Notes under the pieces: generated by a model | Databases searched by the model: none | Told to the model about the DNA's origin: nothing | What the model saw: only the letters and a program-made list of their open reading frames with translations | Source: Methanobacteriota archaeon | GTDB lineage: Archaea; Halobacteriota; Methanosarcinia; Methanosarcinales; Methanosarcinaceae | Reading direction: 5' to 3' | NCBI GenBank assembly: GCA_016841265.1 | Contig: JAENZL010000002.1 | Location: 133,009-197,008, forward strand | Length of the DNA: 64,000 bases | Shown here: piece by piece, positions 1-8,255 of the stretch | Layout of the letters: each line of letters starts with the position of its first letter | Position numbering within the stretch: position 1 is the stretch's first letter | Made by a program: the position numbers and the translations under genes

Positions 1-49
1 GAATGAGAATATGTCTGAGGCAAGTTTAATGAAAAAAAGTTCCGGGGTG

Positions 50-472
50 TTACCGGAATTTGTTAAGGGTTTCAAGAAGTGCTTCTTCATTCCTGGCCAG
101 GGCGTCTACAGACAGTTCAATCATCAGGTTTACTATACCGTCAGAAAGTTCTCTGAAATCGGTCCGGAGCCCAATGATTGGTTTGCCTTTCGCGTAAGCG
201 TAGCCGATTTCCCATGCCGTGCCCGAGTCCACGTCCACACCGTCAAGGACTGCGACTACAAGGTCCGAACCGTCCACTCCTTCCACGCAGCGCTGGAAAA
301 TATATTTCTGGTTCTGGTTTTCATGCTCTTTTTTTGCGTCTTCGGCATCTTCCTGGGGCAAAAAGACTGTAAAGCCATTCTCAAGGAGCATATCCCTTAA
401 TTTCCGGTTGAATTCAAGTTCCGCATGGGTGAAAAGGGGGCCTGCAAGGTAAATTGTCTTTTTTTCGTTCAA
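50..472 (-). CDS. Nucleoside 2-deoxyribosyltransferase-like protein
   Basis: A small cytosolic protein of the nucleoside 2-deoxyribosyltransferase family, whose members cleave or exchange the N-glycosidic bond of (deoxy)nucleosides or nucleotides. Seen: an N-terminal YLAGPLF motif, a central VDGSDLVVAVLDG strand and a GTAWEIGYA motif carrying the expected catalytic Glu. The frame is open to a GTG at 490, but GGAGG followed by eight A residues points to the TTG at 472, giving about 140 residues, the normal family length. It is divergent from argC with about 200 bp between them. The substrate cannot be told from sequence; a nucleotide salvage or house-cleaning role is inference. Confidence 0.8.
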   Translation of the reverse strand: MNEKKTIYLAGPLFTHAELEFNRKLRDMLLENGFTVFLPQEDAEDAKKEHENQNQKYIFQRCVEGVDGSDLVVAVLDGVDVDSGTAWEIGYAYAKGKPIIGLRTDFRELSDGIVNLMIELSVDALARNEEALLETLNKFR

Positions 473-673
473 TTTTTTTTCCTCCGCCACTTTTTAAGGT
501 ATTTTTTTCACGGGATTTCCTGAAAAAGAAAGGGAACGGTTCGTGAAATAGTTTGCTGATTTTAAGTTCCTGGACAGTTTATTGTCCCAAAAGGGTTTTT
601 GGTCCTCTCAGCAGTCTTTCCCAATAACAAGTTTAATCATATGGTGCACACATTACAAAGGTGAGTGAAGACC

Positions 674-1684
674 ATGATCAAGGCAGGAATTATAGGAGCT
701 TCCGGATATACGGGAGGAGAACTCTTACGCTTACTGGTTAATCACCCTGACGTTAAACCGGAGCTTGCCACTTCCCGGAGTCTTGCAGGAAAACCCGTAG
801 CAGGTACCCACAGGCACCTTGAAGGCTTTCTGGATCTCAGGTATGAAAACCCGGACCCCGAAGAGATAAGGGAACGCTGTGATGTAGTATTTGTGGCGGT
901 GCCCCATGGGACTGCGATGAACTACGTCCCCGAATTGCTCCAGGACAGCACGAAAGTAATAGACCTGAGCGCTGATTACAGGCTTGAAACTTCGGTATTC
1001 GAGAAAATTTACGGCCTTACTCATGCCGACCCGAGAGCTGCTGTCTACGGGCTTGTGGAACTTCACCCTGAGGCTGCAAAAGAAGAACTGGTTGCAAATC
1101 CGGGTTGTTTTCCTACGGGTGCGATCCTCTCTGCAGCCCCCCTTGCGGCGGCAGGGCTTATAGATATGGCGATTTTCGACTCCAAAACCGGGGTTTCAGG
1201 AGCAGGCATAAGTCCTTCGGGGACTTCTCATTATCCCAACATTGCGGAAAACATAATCCCTTACAAGCTTACCGCACACAGGCACAGGGCAGAAATTTTC
1301 CAGGAACTTAACCGGCTCGACGGAAAGCTCAGGAACATCAGTTTCACCCCCCACGTGATCCCCACTATCAGGGGTATCCTCACGACCGCGCATATATTTA
1401 CTAAAGAGCCCCTTTCAACCGGGGATGTACAGGCGCTTTATGAGGAGTTTTACAGGGACAAACCCTTTGTGCGGCTCCCGGGAGTCCCGTCCCTCACTGC
1501 AGTCCGGGGTTCGAACTTCTGTGATATTGGCTTTGAGGCGGATGCGGAAAACAACCGCGTGGTAGTACTCTCGGCAATTGACAACCTGGTAAAAGGGGCA
1601 TCAGGACAGGCAATCCAGAACATGAACCTGATGTTCGGGCTTGAAGAGACCCGCGGGCTCTGGATACCCGGGACTGCACCGTAA
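674..1684 (+). CDS. argC: N-acetyl-gamma-glutamyl-phosphate reductase
   Basis: Third step of arginine (ornithine) synthesis: NADPH-dependent reduction of N-acetylglutamyl phosphate to the semialdehyde. Seen: N-terminal Rossmann motif GASGYTGGEL, the active-site Cys in NPGCFPTGA near residue 145, PHGTAM, and the C-terminal DNLVKGASGQA block. The frame is open from a GTG at 665, but AAAGGTGAG lies correctly upstream of the ATG at 674, which gives 336 residues, the usual length. argJ follows about 1 kb downstream with a CBS protein between. The sequence closely resembles Methanosarcina ArgC as I remember it. Confidence 0.96.
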   Translation: MIKAGIIGASGYTGGELLRLLVNHPDVKPELATSRSLAGKPVAGTHRHLEGFLDLRYENPDPEEIRERCDVVFVAVPHGTAMNYVPELLQDSTKVIDLSADYRLETSVFEKIYGLTHADPRAAVYGLVELHPEAAKEELVANPGCFPTGAILSAAPLAAAGLIDMAIFDSKTGVSGAGISPSGTSHYPNIAENIIPYKLTAHRHRAEIFQELNRLDGKLRNISFTPHVIPTIRGILTTAHIFTKEPLSTGDVQALYEEFYRDKPFVRLPGVPSLTAVRGSNFCDIGFEADAENNRVVVLSAIDNLVKGASGQAIQNMNLMFGLEETRGLWIPGTAP

Positions 1685-2009
1685 ATCATAAACAGTGTTG
1701 CTCAGGCAGCTTCCTTTCCGTGCTAACGTTATTGTATTGAATTTCTGAACTGACAGTTATGTACTGTGCTGACAATTATCTACTTTGCTGGTAGTTATCT
1801 GCCTTGCTGACAGTTATCTGCCTTGCTGGTAGTTATTATATTGTGCTGAAAGTTCTGTGTTGAAAGTTCTGTGCTGTGTTGGTAGCTATGATAGCTATTA
1901 CTGTGCTGAAAGTTCTGAATTAAAAGGTCTGCAGACCGCATGGTAGGCGAGAACATATAACTGGTGACGTATAAAAATAAAGAATGGAATCCATTTCAGG
2001 GGTAGTCAG
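1685..2009. repeat. Gap with 19-bp imperfect tandem repeat
   Basis: The 325-bp gap between argC and the CBS gene holds no credible ORF. From about 1751 to 1840 a unit close to AGTTATCTGCCTTGCTGAC is repeated, alternating CTGAC and CTGGT ends. It decays into TGTGCTGAAAGTTCTG-type copies up to about 1920. The last 90 bases, up to a GGGGTAGTCAG stretch just before the ATG, should hold the promoter and ribosome binding site of the CBS gene. Confidence 0.75.
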
Positions 2010-2474
2010 ATGAAGGTAAAAGATGTCATGAATCCGGACGTGGTCTTCTGTAAGCCTGAAGACAGTGTCCGCGACACCGCAAAAATCTTGAAAGAACACG
2101 ATATCAGCGGGGCTCCGGTTATTGAGAACGAAAAGCTTGTGGGAATCGTGAGTGAAGCTGATCTGCTTAAACTCCTGGTTCTTCCCGAACACGGAGGGCT
2201 CTGGCTCCCGAGTCCCTTTGAGGTGATTGAGGTCCCGATCAGGGAACTCCTTAGCTGGGAGGAGACCAAGAAAATGCTCTCGGACATTGGCACAAGGCAG
2301 GTCGGGGAGATTATGAAGAAGGACGTTTTCACTATATCTTCCGAGGCGTCCGTGGAGGAAGCTTCCGAGCTTATGATTCGGCACAGGATCAACAGGCTTC
2401 CTGTGGTTGAAGAAGAACGCGTTGTTGGCATTGTCACCCGCGGGGATATAATCCAGGGACTTTCAAAAATCTGA
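2010..2474 (+). CDS. CBS-domain pair protein
   Basis: A stand-alone protein of two CBS domains (about residues 5-60 and 95-150), 154 residues in all. Such Bateman modules bind adenine nucleotides or S-adenosylmethionine and act as energy or ligand sensors, usually by regulating a partner. Seen: MKVKDVMNPDV at the start, SGAPVIENEKLVGIVSEADLL in the first copy, and NRLPVVEEERVVGIVTRGDII in the second. No catalytic domain is attached. It lies between argC and argJ on the same strand, but its gaps are wide and repeat-filled, so an operon is doubtful. The stop codon lies inside the first copy of the tandem repeat that follows. Confidence 0.88.
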   Translation: MKVKDVMNPDVVFCKPEDSVRDTAKILKEHDISGAPVIENEKLVGIVSEADLLKLLVLPEHGGLWLPSPFEVIEVPIRELLSWEETKKMLSDIGTRQVGEIMKKDVFTISSEASVEEASELMIRHRINRLPVVEEERVVGIVTRGDIIQGLSKI

Positions 2475-2622
2475 TTTGTTAAGGATCTGATCTGTTAATG
2501 GATCTGATTTGTTAATGGATCTGATTTGTTAATGGATCTGATTTGTTAATGGATTTGATTTGTTAATGGATTTGATTTGTTAATGGATTTGATTTGTTAA
2601 TGGATCTGATTTGTTAATGGAT
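2471..2622. repeat. 17-bp tandem repeat, about nine copies
   Basis: Unit CTGATTTGTTAATGGAT, near-perfect, with C/T variation at the first base. The first copy contains the stop codon of the CBS gene (TGA at 2472-2474), so the array abuts the coding end directly. The unit contains stop codons in more than one frame, so frameshift readthrough would end quickly. The argJ ribosome binding site follows about 60 bp after the array. Confidence 0.95.
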
Positions 2623-2690
2623 CTGATGTCCGAATTGAATTCTAATATGAACGTTATTAAACTGAAGGGAGATTGGACAGGGGGTTTTCC

Positions 2691-3878
2691 ATGAAGAAAA
2701 TAGATGGTGGTATCTGTGCGGTCCAGGGTGTGTCCGCTAACGGGACCAAGGAAGGAAAGGCGGGGCTTGTGGTCATTCTGGCGGAAGGGCCGGCTGCAGG
2801 TGTCTTTACCAGGAATAAGGTCACTGCGGCTCCTGTGCTTTTGACCAGGCAAAGAATCGAAACCGAAAACCGTCTCTCTGCCGTGATCGTGAACAGTGGG
2901 AATGCAAATGCTTTTACCGGGGACGATGGCTACCTTGACGCAATGGAAATGGCGTCGATGCTTGCCGTAAAACTTGACCTTGACCCCGAACTGGTTGCCG
3001 TTGCGTCCACAGGGGTAATCGGAAGGAGGCTTGACCTCGGGTTGATCGAAAAGCAGCTTCCTGAAGTGCTCGGGGCTATGGGAAGTTCCCCCGGTTGCAG
3101 CCTGGCGGCTGCAAAGGCAATCATGACTACGGATAAGGTTCCAAAGGAAGCTGCCGTAGAACTTGACTGTGGGGTCAGGATAGGGGCGATTGCAAAAGGT
3201 TCCGGGATGATCGAGCCCAACATGGGAACAATGCTCTGCTTTGCCTATACTGATGCTAACGTGCCTGCCGATGTGCTGGAAGCGGCGCTCCGCAAGGCTG
3301 TGGAAAAAAGCTTCAATATGGTTGTTGTGGACGGGGACACCAGTACGAATGACATGGTGCTGTTTACCTCCACTTGCATGTCTCGAGTCAAGCCCTGCCT
3401 GGAATGCCTGGACGAGTTTGAGGAGGGACTCCTTTACGTAATCACCGAGCTTGCAAAAATAATGGCAAAAGACGGGGAAGGCGCCACAAAACTGATCGAA
3501 GCCAGGGTAACGGGTGCGAAAGAGTATGAAGACGCCAGGCTGGCTGCAAAAGCCATAGTCCGGTCTCCCCTTGTGAAGACTGCGATTTTTGGAAAAGACC
3601 CTAACTGGGGCAGGATCGTGGCTGCGGCCGGGTACTCGGGAGCCGAACTTGAGCAGGACAAACTTTCCCTTTCCTTCACAGGCGGGGGAAAGGAAGTTGA
3701 GCTTGTGAAAGCGGGGGAAATCTCCGGCTCTGCAGACCTCGGGCTCCTGAAAAAGATCATGGAAGCTGAGGAAATCGTCATAACCCTTGACCTTGGGATG
3801 GGGGAGGAATCGGCAACCGCCTGGGGCTGTGACCTCACTTACGACTATGTCCGGATCAATGCCGAATATACTACCTGA
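2691..3878 (+). CDS. argJ: Glutamate N-acetyltransferase (ornithine acetyltransferase)
   Basis: Moves the acetyl group from N-acetylornithine to glutamate in the cyclic arginine pathway; some members also use acetyl-CoA. ArgJ proteins self-cleave before a conserved Thr. Here the site is in KGSGMIEPNMGTML, with Thr near residue 180, so the alpha and beta chains would split between Gly and Thr (many relatives have Ala-Thr). NSGNANAFTG and NWGRIVAAAGYSG are also typical. The frame is open from a TTG at 2673; the ATG at 2691 with GGGGG six or seven bases upstream is the better start, giving 395 residues. Confidence 0.96.
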   Translation: MKKIDGGICAVQGVSANGTKEGKAGLVVILAEGPAAGVFTRNKVTAAPVLLTRQRIETENRLSAVIVNSGNANAFTGDDGYLDAMEMASMLAVKLDLDPELVAVASTGVIGRRLDLGLIEKQLPEVLGAMGSSPGCSLAAAKAIMTTDKVPKEAAVELDCGVRIGAIAKGSGMIEPNMGTMLCFAYTDANVPADVLEAALRKAVEKSFNMVVVDGDTSTNDMVLFTSTCMSRVKPCLECLDEFEEGLLYVITELAKIMAKDGEGATKLIEARVTGAKEYEDARLAAKAIVRSPLVKTAIFGKDPNWGRIVAAAGYSGAELEQDKLSLSFTGGGKEVELVKAGEISGSADLGLLKKIMEAEEIVITLDLGMGEESATAWGCDLTYDYVRINAEYTT

Positions 3879-4080
3879 TGGCGCCTGAACGGGCCGCAGA
3901 AATGAGTAGGCTCCCCGGGTTCGGGCAATGTTATATAAAATGAAAATAAATTAACCTGAAAGAAAAATAAACTTAATGAAGGGATTAATAGATTAAAGAG
4001 CCCTTTTTACTGCCTATACTGCGTGAAAAGACTCTTTGGTCTTTCTATTGTTTCATTTAATTCTCCAGGGGGTTTTTTAA

Positions 4081-5556
4081 GTGGACCTAGCAGAATGGGA
4101 TCAGCGCCACAGAGATGCATTTTATAGCGTTAAGGAAGCTCTTCCTTATCTGGACGGGATCTTTGTTGCCTACAATAGCAATATTGATGCTATCAAACAT
4201 TTGAAAGAAGAAGACCTTGCAAAGCTACTCGAGCTTTTCGAAGATGCCAAAATCCAGGAAAAGATTTCCGCATACCCGAGGGAGATCAAAGAACCTCTCG
4301 ATTTCCTCGCCCGCTTGATTATTTCAATGAGGGACGGAAAAGCCGCCGAGGTCCCTACATATACCGCGGAAACCCATGAATGGTTAAAGGAACACCTGGG
4401 CTTTGACTATGCCCGCATGGGGGGACAGGCCGGGATCATTGCGAACCTTCTGGTTCACCTGGACCTGAAAAAGGTTGTCGCTTACGTGCCCTGGCTCTCG
4501 GAAGAACAGGCCGGCTACTTTGCTCCCTCGGAAAATCTCCTCCACCCGAAGGTAGAGGGAGGGAAAGTCCTCCTGAAACACCCTCTTGAGGCTTATAAAC
4601 CGGGGATAGACTCCAAAGTCAACTGGATTCTCGAGTATTCGAAAGACCTGAGCGTGAGCTGCGGGGGAAACACTTTCAAGGTCCCCAGGGATAACCGCCT
4701 GATAATTTCTTCTCGCCCGAAATGGCTTCGTCTGGACATGGATAAGGAGATTTACGAACAGCTCGACTCCCTGGGTCATGTTGACGGGGCAATTCTCTCA
4801 GGCTACCAGATGATCAAGGAAGAATACGAGGACGGGACAACGTATAAGGACTATGTGGCAAACTCCGTCAGGGCAATTGAAAAACTGAAGACCCTTAACC
4901 CCGAACTGCGCATCCATGTGGAGCTTACTTCTATCCAGAACCGGGTGATAAGGAAAGCCATCCTGGAAGATATCGTTGCCGGACACGTCCATTCCCTTGG
5001 CCTGGACACTGTAGAAGTGGCAAATTCCCTGAACGTCCTGGGGCATGAAGAGCTCGCCTACGCGGTGATCCGGAAAGGGGAAAACGGGATCATGGCGCTT
5101 TACCAGGGAGCTGTTCAGCTGCTCGAAGACCTCGCCCTTGAGCGCGTCCATGTGCACTGCCTTGGCTTTTACATATGTGCTCTTGCAAAAGGCCATCCTC
5201 TTACCCTGAAAGAGCACAGGGACTCCCTGCTCTTTGCCTCCTCCCTTGCAGCCACTCAGGCCCTCGAGGGGAAAATAGATAATCTGGATGAAGCCGAAGC
5301 CGGGCTGGAAGTCCCTGTTTCGGAAAAAGGGCTCGAAGACCTGGAGAATTTCAAGCTCTACTGCGTTGGCAGAAAACTCTGCTCTCCGGATGAATTCGAG
5401 TACGGCTACATCTACGGCGTGAAACACGACGCTGTCATTGTCCCTTCAAAAGTGGTCAGTAAGCCCAGGGCCACCGTGGGGATCGGAGATGCGATTTCCG
5501 CAGGAGCCTTTGTTGCCATGCTCGCTAAGATGAAGCAGAAATGGGCCGGGAAGTAA
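4081..5556 (+). CDS. pfkC: ADP-dependent phosphofructokinase/glucokinase
   Basis: An ADP-dependent sugar kinase of the archaeal modified Embden-Meyerhof pathway, phosphorylating fructose 6-phosphate (and possibly glucose) with ADP as donor. Seen: the early NSNIDAI sugar-binding segment, MGGQAGIIAN, HVELTSIQNR, and the C-terminal GIGDAISAG motif with the catalytic Asp near residue 470. Length 491 fits the family (about 450-490). The start is GTG at 4081 after a GGGGG tract. A second family member follows 300 bp downstream. Methanosarcinales enzymes of this family can be bifunctional, so substrate specificity is not settled here. Confidence 0.93.
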   Translation: MDLAEWDQRHRDAFYSVKEALPYLDGIFVAYNSNIDAIKHLKEEDLAKLLELFEDAKIQEKISAYPREIKEPLDFLARLIISMRDGKAAEVPTYTAETHEWLKEHLGFDYARMGGQAGIIANLLVHLDLKKVVAYVPWLSEEQAGYFAPSENLLHPKVEGGKVLLKHPLEAYKPGIDSKVNWILEYSKDLSVSCGGNTFKVPRDNRLIISSRPKWLRLDMDKEIYEQLDSLGHVDGAILSGYQMIKEEYEDGTTYKDYVANSVRAIEKLKTLNPELRIHVELTSIQNRVIRKAILEDIVAGHVHSLGLDTVEVANSLNVLGHEELAYAVIRKGENGIMALYQGAVQLLEDLALERVHVHCLGFYICALAKGHPLTLKEHRDSLLFASSLAATQALEGKIDNLDEAEAGLEVPVSEKGLEDLENFKLYCVGRKLCSPDEFEYGYIYGVKHDAVIVPSKVVSKPRATVGIGDAISAGAFVAMLAKMKQKWAGK

Positions 5557-5859
5557 ATTTCCTTAACTATAGTCAAGTACCCAAATTCCTTACAATTCCT
5601 TTACAATTCCTTTATAATTCCTTTATAATTCCTTTATAATTCCTTTATAATTCCTTCACAAATCTCAAGTGAAAGTTTAACCACATAAAGGACAGAAACA
5701 CGGAATAAAGGAAATTGGGGCACAATCCTTCCGTGCTTTCCGTGTCTTCCGTGGTTATAATCTAAGTGTAAATATTTGCTTTCGGGACTAAAATGAAAAT
5801 TCCCTTAGCTGAAAGAAAATTCACCTGGCTCAAAAACCGATTAATGAGGACCTATTTAG
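5557..5859. repeat. Gap with 11-bp tandem repeat and a long inverted repeat
   Basis: From about 5583 to 5656 a unit TTCCTTTATAA is repeated about six times. It is followed at about 5676-5760 by an imperfect inverted repeat whose arms begin AACCACATAAAGGACAG and end TTCCGTGTCTTCCGTGGTT. The arms could fold into a hairpin of roughly 35 bp. No ORF is convincing here. The bases before 5860 lack an obvious ribosome binding site. Confidence 0.8.
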
Positions 5860-7368
5860 ATGAAGATACTCTGCGGCTACAACGTTAACATCGATTCGGT
5901 GTACAGGATGGGCGGGGCCGAGCTTTCCGAACTGCTGGAGTCCTTCGAAAGCTCCGAGATCCTGGAAAAAATAGATTCGCCGCCTGGCAGGATTGATTCG
6001 AAATCCGATTTTGCGGCAGGTCTTGCCTACTGCATGAAAAACGGGTGTGGGGCTGAATGGCTGGTGTCCAATCCTTCGGTATTCGACTTCCTGAAAGGTC
6101 ACTATTTCGAAAAGTCCCTGGTGAGGATGGGGGGTAATGCCGGGATCATGACCAACACTCTCTCCGGACTCGGGGCTTCACTGGTTATCCCGAATGTTGC
6201 TGTTCCTTCAAAGACCCAGCTCTCTTTGTTTTCCAGGAAAAATGTGTATTTCCCCTGTAACTCTTCAGCGAAGGGTCCGGAAGAGGCTGAAGTCAAGAAT
6301 CAAGTTGACAAGAATCAAGTTGACAAGAATCAAGTTGACAAGAATCAAGTTGACAGGATTAAAGTTGACAAGAATCAAGTTGATACCTCTGCCCCTGAGC
6401 AGGACCCTATCCACTTCGTCTTTGATTTTTCGGAAGGTGAGAGCTTTTCCATTTACGGGAAGCAGTTCACAGTCCCCAGGGAAAACCGTTTCATAGCGAC
6501 CTGTGACCAGCTTAACTTCAGGCTTTTCATCAATCCTGACTTTGATGCCTACGCCCTGCAGCATGCCGGGGAGATGGACGGGGCTTTGATTTCGGGGTTC
6601 CACCTCCTGCTCGAGGAGTATCCCGATGGGGGCAGCTACCTGGAAATTGTTGAACAGGCCCTTTCCCGCGTCCTGGCCTGGAAAGCCAGGAATGAAAGGC
6701 TCAGGGTTCACCTGGAGCTCGGGCATTTTGCTAACCGGAACCTTGCCTGCACTGTTTTTTCAAAGTTCGCGTCAATAGTTGACAGTTTGGGAATGAACGA
6801 GGATGAACTTGCAAGTTTCTACGAGCTTCACGGAATCCCGGTCGAAGAGCTTCTCCGGATGAACGCGGAAGCTGTGGGAAAAGCCGCTTCCTGTCTGGCT
6901 TCTCTTCACAGGCTGCAAAAACTTGTTGTCCATACGAGGGAGTTCGTACTGGCTGCGGTCAGATGGGACGATACCGGGGCTTCTGCCTGCGGCTGCCCGG
7001 AAAGGCCTGCACTTATCAGAAGGCCTTTTTATTCCCGGAAGGTTGAAATCGAAATCGAAGCCCTGGAGTTCGGGGTCAAATGTGCAGGCACATATGCAGC
7101 TACGGGCAGGCTGGACGGACGGGACTTTGTGGAAATGGAAGCCCCGGAACTTCAGGAAAGTGAACCCGGAAGGAAAGAGGTGGGGCGCTTCCTTGAAGCC
7201 TTCGGAGGAGAAGCTTTCGGAAATGGGGCTTTTGCCTTCAGGGGTGGCTATATGCTGTGCATGCTTCCCACACTGCTTTCGAAATCCCCCGTGACCACCG
7301 TGGGGCTGGGCGATACGCTCACGGCAGGGACTTTTTTAAGGAGGCTCGAGCTGGATGTACAGGCTTAA
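5860..7368 (+). CDS. Second ADP-dependent phosphofructokinase/glucokinase family protein
   Basis: A paralogue of the preceding kinase, 502 residues. Seen: YNVNIDSV at the N-terminus, MGGNAGIMTN, HLELGHFANR, and GLGDTLTAG with Asp near residue 485. The GXGD catalytic motif is therefore kept, while surrounding residues differ from the first copy. Residues about 147-175 are a run of NQVDK pentapeptides encoded by a 15-bp tandem repeat, placed between the MGGNAG segment and the FDFSEG segment, probably a surface loop. The 3' end overlaps the start of the glycosylase gene by 14 bp, implying coupled translation. Substrate unknown; it could be a diverged glucokinase or phosphofructokinase. Confidence 0.85.
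   Translation: MKILCGYNVNIDSVYRMGGAELSELLESFESSEILEKIDSPPGRIDSKSDFAAGLAYCMKNGCGAEWLVSNPSVFDFLKGHYFEKSLVRMGGNAGIMTNTLSGLGASLVIPNVAVPSKTQLSLFSRKNVYFPCNSSAKGPEEAEVKNQVDKNQVDKNQVDKNQVDRIKVDKNQVDTSAPEQDPIHFVFDFSEGESFSIYGKQFTVPRENRFIATCDQLNFRLFINPDFDAYALQHAGEMDGALISGFHLLLEEYPDGGSYLEIVEQALSRVLAWKARNERLRVHLELGHFANRNLACTVFSKFASIVDSLGMNEDELASFYELHGIPVEELLRMNAEAVGKAASCLASLHRLQKLVVHTREFVLAAVRWDDTGASACGCPERPALIRRPFYSRKVEIEIEALEFGVKCAGTYAATGRLDGRDFVEMEAPELQESEPGRKEVGRFLEAFGGEAFGNGAFAFRGGYMLCMLPTLLSKSPVTTVGLGDTLTAGTFLRRLELDVQA
6299..6385 (+). repeat. 15-bp in-frame coding repeat
   Basis: Unit AATCAAGTTGACAAG repeated about six times inside the second ADP-dependent kinase, encoding NQVDK. One copy is altered to RIKVD. 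Because the unit is a multiple of three, copy-number change keeps the frame. Confidence 0.95.
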
Positions 7369-8203
7369 GCCCGAGCTGTTCGACCTGAACTATACCCTGG
7401 ACTGCGGGCAGGTCTTCCGCTGGAACCGGGAAGGGGACTGGTGGACGGGTGTTGTGGGAGGACAGGTTGTCCGTGTCTCCCAGGAAGAAGTCCGCGGGGA
7501 AATTCTCATAGATTCGGATTTGCAGCCTGATTTTTTTGTGAATTATTTCCGCCTGGATGACGACCTCCATTCGATCTACAGAAGCGTTAACAAAGACCTG
7601 CTCATCGACAGGGCGATCAAAAGGTACTGCGGACTTCGCCTTATCAGGCAGGACCCCTGGGAATGCCTGATTTCCTACATGCTTGCCACGGCGTCGAGTA
7701 TCCCCACGATCCAGAAAAGGATCTACCTCCTGAGCAGGTTTTTCGGGGAAGAACTTGAAGACGGGTATTACAGTTTCCCTGCCCCGGCAGCTCTTGCAAA
7801 TGCAGACCTTTCTCTGCTTGATAAATGCAAACTGGGGTTCAGGACCGAGAGGATAAAAGCCGCTGCCGAGGAGGTTCTTTCCGGGGAACTGGACTTTGAC
7901 GTCCTTTACAGGCTTGAATACAAATATGCCCGGGAAAGCTTGATGAGAGTCAGGGGTATCGGGGAAAAGGTCTCGGACTGCGTCCTGCTTTTTGCCTTTG
8001 AAAAAATGGAAGCCTTCCCCGTGGACACCCACATCCGGCAGATCATCCAGCACTACCACATTGATGACGAGTACTTTGAAAACTGTAAGAATTTGAGCAG
8101 GATGGGAGACTGGGGCAGGGAATATTTTGGGCCTTACTGCGGCTATGCCCAGCAGTATCTCTTCTACCAGAAAAGGGTTGAGGGTTTTGTTCCCCTTTTT
8201 TGA
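7355..8203 (+). CDS. ogg: 8-oxoguanine DNA glycosylase/AP lyase (OGG1 type)
   Basis: Base-excision repair enzyme that removes 8-oxoguanine and nicks the abasic site. Seen: the helix-hairpin-helix in RVRGIGEKVSDC with the catalytic Lys near residue 205, and the conserved Asp near residue 224 in FPVDTHIRQI, as in the OGG1 and AlkA superfamily. The N-terminal FDLNYTLDCGQVFRW segment is also typical of OGG1. Length 282 fits archaeal OGG1. The ATG lies inside the last codons of the upstream kinase gene, so the two are probably cotranscribed. It converges with cca, with about 50 bp between. Confidence 0.92.
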   Translation: MYRLKPELFDLNYTLDCGQVFRWNREGDWWTGVVGGQVVRVSQEEVRGEILIDSDLQPDFFVNYFRLDDDLHSIYRSVNKDLLIDRAIKRYCGLRLIRQDPWECLISYMLATASSIPTIQKRIYLLSRFFGEELEDGYYSFPAPAALANADLSLLDKCKLGFRTERIKAAAEEVLSGELDFDVLYRLEYKYARESLMRVRGIGEKVSDCVLLFAFEKMEAFPVDTHIRQIIQHYHIDDEYFENCKNLSRMGDWGREYFGPYCGYAQQYLFYQKRVEGFVPLF

Positions 8204-8255
8204 AACACTGTTGAGTATGATTTCTTACGGGAATGATTTCCTGGAAGAGGGCTTT

